Below are positions 62,023-64,000 of a DNA stretch of 64,000 nt, in pieces (the stretch's first letter is position 1; each line of letters starts with the position of its first letter). The position numbers and the translations under genes are program-made. Below the pieces are notes generated by a model, which worked only from the letters and a program-made list of their open reading frames with translations, ran no database searches and was not told where the DNA came from. The stretch is from Campylobacteraceae bacterium (GTDB taxonomy: Bacteria > Campylobacterota > Campylobacteria > Campylobacterales > Sulfurovaceae), in NCBI GenBank assembly GCA_027034975.1, contig JALVWQ010000038.1, positions 1 to 64,000 on the forward strand, in the 5' to 3' direction.

Positions 62023-62819
62023 TGGAAGAGAGATATATTGAGCTTAAAGTAAATACAAAACCAGAATTTGTAGATCTCTTAGCCGATTTTATTATGAGTG
62101 CTAGCGGTGAAGCGGTAGAGTATGGAGAGGATTTTGTTATTTTAAGAACAAGCAGCGATACTACAGAACTAGAAAAGAAGCTACAATCTTTGGATATTGA
62201 GTGTAGTATTGTAAAAGAGGAAAAAGAGAACAAAGATTGGATTAAAATCTATCAAGACTCAGTGCAACCAATCGATGTTGCAGAGTTCTATGTACACCCT
62301 AGCTGGTATGAACCAAAAGAGGGAAAGAAGAATATCTTAATAAACCCTGCACTCGCTTTTGGTTCGGGGCATCACGCTACCACCTATAGTTGCTTGCAAG
62401 CAATTAGCGAGAGTGTGAAGAGTGGTGACACTCTTTTAGATGTTGGTTGCGGTAGTGGAATTTTGGCATTAGCAGCCTGTTTAAAAGGTGCAGTTGTCGA
62501 TTTATGTGACACAGACCCCTTAGCAGTAGAGAGTACGCAAGAGAATTTTGCACTCAATAAGCTAAGTTATAACGAAATTTGGGTAGGCTCTGCAAATAAA
62601 ACAACGAAGCGTTACGATATTGTTGTTGCAAATATCATAGCCGATGTTTTAAAGATAATTGCGAATGAATTAAAGTCTAAAGTTAAAGAGGACGGTACCC
62701 TGATAATTTCAGGTATTTTAGATAAAAAAGAGCATATAGTTACAGAGGCATTTTCTGATTTAGAGATGCTTAAACGAGTACAAAAAGATGAATGGGTAAC
62801 AATCTACTATAAAGGATAA
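62022..62819 (+). CDS. prmA: Ribosomal protein L11 methyltransferase
   Basis: SAM-dependent lysine/N-terminal methyltransferase of ribosomal protein L11. 265 residues. The substrate-recognition N-terminus (~1-80) precedes [20 protein letters not shown], the SAM motif [20 protein letters not shown] and the NPP-like [10 protein letters not shown]. It starts on the hisA stop (TAATG) and is two bases from ftsH. Confidence 0.95.
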   Translation: MEERYIELKVNTKPEFVDLLADFIMSASGEAVEYGEDFVILRTSSDTTELEKKLQSLDIECSIVKEEKENKDWIKIYQDSVQPIDVAEFYVHPSWYEPKEGKKNILINPALAFGSGHHATTYSCLQAISESVKSGDTLLDVGCGSGILALAACLKGAVVDLCDTDPLAVESTQENFALNKLSYNEIWVGSANKTTKRYDIVVANIIADVLKIIANELKSKVKEDGTLIISGILDKKEHIVTEAFSDLEMLKRVQKDEWVTIYYKG

Positions 62820-62821
62820 AA

Positions 62822-64000
62822 ATGGCAGATCAGAATAATAAAAATGATAATAACTTTTTTAAAGATAATCCGCTTATAGCATTTGCGGTATTTTCGATTG
62901 TTGTAATAGTTATATTTAAAGTCTTTGTTGGGGCAAATGAGGGTGTAAATACCTTTACCCAAGCAAATAGAGGTGTCGTACAGACAAAAAAGGTGAGCTA
63001 CTCTGAGATAAAAGAGCTTGTAAAGAGTGATAAGATTAAAGAGCTTAAGATCACTCCTACACTTATTGAGGCAATTGGAAAAGATGGAGCTGGAAAGGTT
63101 CGATATATTGCAGAAAAGGTTCCAGCAAGTGACCCAACTTTTATACAGTTACTCGATGAGCATAAGGTTAAGTATGTTGGTGTGATGGGTGGTGGCTTGA
63201 TGGCAGAATTGATTAGCTCAATTCTACCGATACTCCTCTTTTTTGGTATCTGGATCTTCCTTGCAAAGCGAATGTCGAAAGGTGTTGGTGGTGGAATTTT
63301 GGGTGTTGGAAAGGCTGGAAAGCTTATTAACTCTGAAAAGCCAGATGTAAAGTTTGATGATGTAGCAGGTGTTGATGAGGCAAAAGAGGAGGTAAAAGAG
63401 ATAGTTGACTTCCTGAAGTACCCAGAGCGATATATAGAGCTTGGAGCTAAAATTCCTAAAGGAGTATTGCTTGTTGGGCCTCCAGGTACTGGTAAAACTT
63501 TACTTGCAAAGGCGGTTGCTGGTGAGGCGAGTGTTCCTTTTTTTTCAGTAAGTGGTTCGAGCTTTATAGAGATGTTTGTTGGTGTTGGTGCTAGTCGTGT
63601 GCGAGACCTTTTTGAGCAGGCGAAAAAAGAGGCTCCAGCGATTATATTTATTGATGAGATAGATGCTATTGGGAAGAGTAGAACTGCTGGTGGCCCAATG
63701 GGTGGGAATGATGAGCGAGAGCAAACACTCAACCAGCTCTTAGCAGAGATGGATGGATTTGGTACAGATACTCCTGTGATTGTACTTGCTGCTACTAACC
63801 GTCCAGAGGTACTTGACCCAGCACTTCTAAGAGCTGGAAGATTTGATAGACAAGTGCTTGTAGATAAACCAGATTTCGAGGGGCGTTTAGCTATTTTAAA
63901 GATACACTCTAAAGATGTTAAACTCTCACCAGAGGTTAATTTAGAAGAGATTGCAAAAGCAACAGCAGGATTAGCAGGAGCAGATTTAGCAAATATCATT
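62822..64000 (+). CDS. ftsH: ATP-dependent zinc metalloprotease FtsH (3' end beyond window)
   Basis: Membrane AAA+ protease that degrades misfolded membrane proteins and regulatory factors. The first 393 codons are visible and open to the window edge. Two membrane helices (~17-36 and ~126-145) flank the periplasmic domain. The AAA domain has [22 protein letters not shown], Walker A GPPGTGKT, pore loop [15 protein letters not shown], Walker [12 protein letters not shown], and the second region of homology [22 protein letters not shown]. The zinc-protease HEXXH would lie outside. ATG at 62822 follows AAAGGA. Confidence 0.97.
   Translation, partial: MADQNNKNDNNFFKDNPLIAFAVFSIVVIVIFKVFVGANEGVNTFTQANRGVVQTKKVSYSEIKELVKSDKIKELKITPTLIEAIGKDGAGKVRYIAEKVPASDPTFIQLLDEHKVKYVGVMGGGLMAELISSILPILLFFGIWIFLAKRMSKGVGGGILGVGKAGKLINSEKPDVKFDDVAGVDEAKEEVKEIVDFLKYPERYIELGAKIPKGVLLVGPPGTGKTLLAKAVAGEASVPFFSVSGSSFIEMFVGVGASRVRDLFEQAKKEAPAIIFIDEIDAIGKSRTAGGPMGGNDEREQTLNQLLAEMDGFGTDTPVIVLAATNRPEVLDPALLRAGRFDRQVLVDKPDFEGRLAILKIHSKDVKLSPEVNLEEIAKATAGLAGADLANII

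Noticed and set aside
62998..63999. A long minus-strand open frame at the right edge
   Set aside because: It is antisense to ftsH, Ser/Pro-rich with low complexity, and lacks any family motif; the plus-strand frame carries all the AAA+ motifs.

Overview
The window is chromosomal DNA from a member of the Campylobacterota (formerly Epsilonproteobacteria), most likely a Sulfurovum/Sulfurimonas-type respiratory, probably hydrothermal or sediment bacterium. The evidence is the low-to-moderate GC content, the fused ResB/CcsA cytochrome c assembly protein, an atpB gene apart from the rest of the ATP synthase operon, the nap gene order A-G-H-B-F-x-L-D without napC, and the isolated ccoI-ccoS pair. 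These are family-level inferences; no database search was possible. Almost all of the window is dense housekeeping sequence with many 1-4 base gene overlaps (ATGA, TAATG, GTGA, TTGA).

Layout. 1-12.4 kb: the 3' part of polA, ccsBA, atpB plus a small membrane protein, a ThiE-like gene, gatB, a voltage-gated-type K+ channel with a second free RCK protein, gpsA and a small Cys-rich protein. 12.4-18.1 kb: glyS, a stand-alone MnmC-C-like FAD enzyme, an uncharacterised membrane protein coupled to a NYN/LOTUS RNase-like protein, and a RelE-type toxin-antitoxin pair. 18.1-20 kb: a DMT transporter, a broken DUF2238 (YjdF-type) gene and tRNA-Asn. 20-29.9 kb: ribD, ubiE/menG, xseA, a second toxin-antitoxin pair, ilvE, an SPFH protein, hisIE, a small exported protein, an Hcp/Sel1 protein, prfB and panC. 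29.9-44 kb: cell-wall genes (ftsI divergent from ftsW-murG; later pbp1A) with alaS, maf, a bioF-like gene and an ABC ATPase, a broken beta-carbonic anhydrase gene, and a MATE exporter with an unusual structured leader. 44-51.4 kb: the periplasmic nitrate reductase operon behind a perfect FNR-type palindrome. 51.5-56.6 kb, minus strand: ppk2, ttcA, mtnN, fabD, two small genes, rsmG and ribA. 56.8-64 kb: ccoI, ccoS, a DEDDh exonuclease, hisH, hisA, prmA and the 5' part of ftsH, which runs off the window.

How it fits together: a nitrate-respiring cell (Nap) that also assembles cytochromes c (CcsBA; NapB needs heme) and a copper-containing cbb3 oxidase (CcoI/CcoS). Its menaquinone is methylated by UbiE/MenG, and MtnN may feed the futalosine route. 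Histidine genes are scattered (hisIE at 25.9 kb, hisHA at 60.7 kb), as are riboflavin genes (ribD at 20 kb, ribA at 56 kb).

The least ordinary signals are non-coding. (1) There is a family of inverted, heptamer-periodic repeat elements: three copies border ccoI and ccoS, a related one lies downstream of ccsBA, and a heptamer tract precedes rsmG. (2) A candidate small RNA lies between murG and alaS, with C/U-rich loops and a clear terminator. (3) A 17-codon leader ORF ahead of the MATE gene has its ribosome binding site buried in a hairpin. (4) Two pseudogenes retain recognisable lesions, including Trp-to-stop changes.
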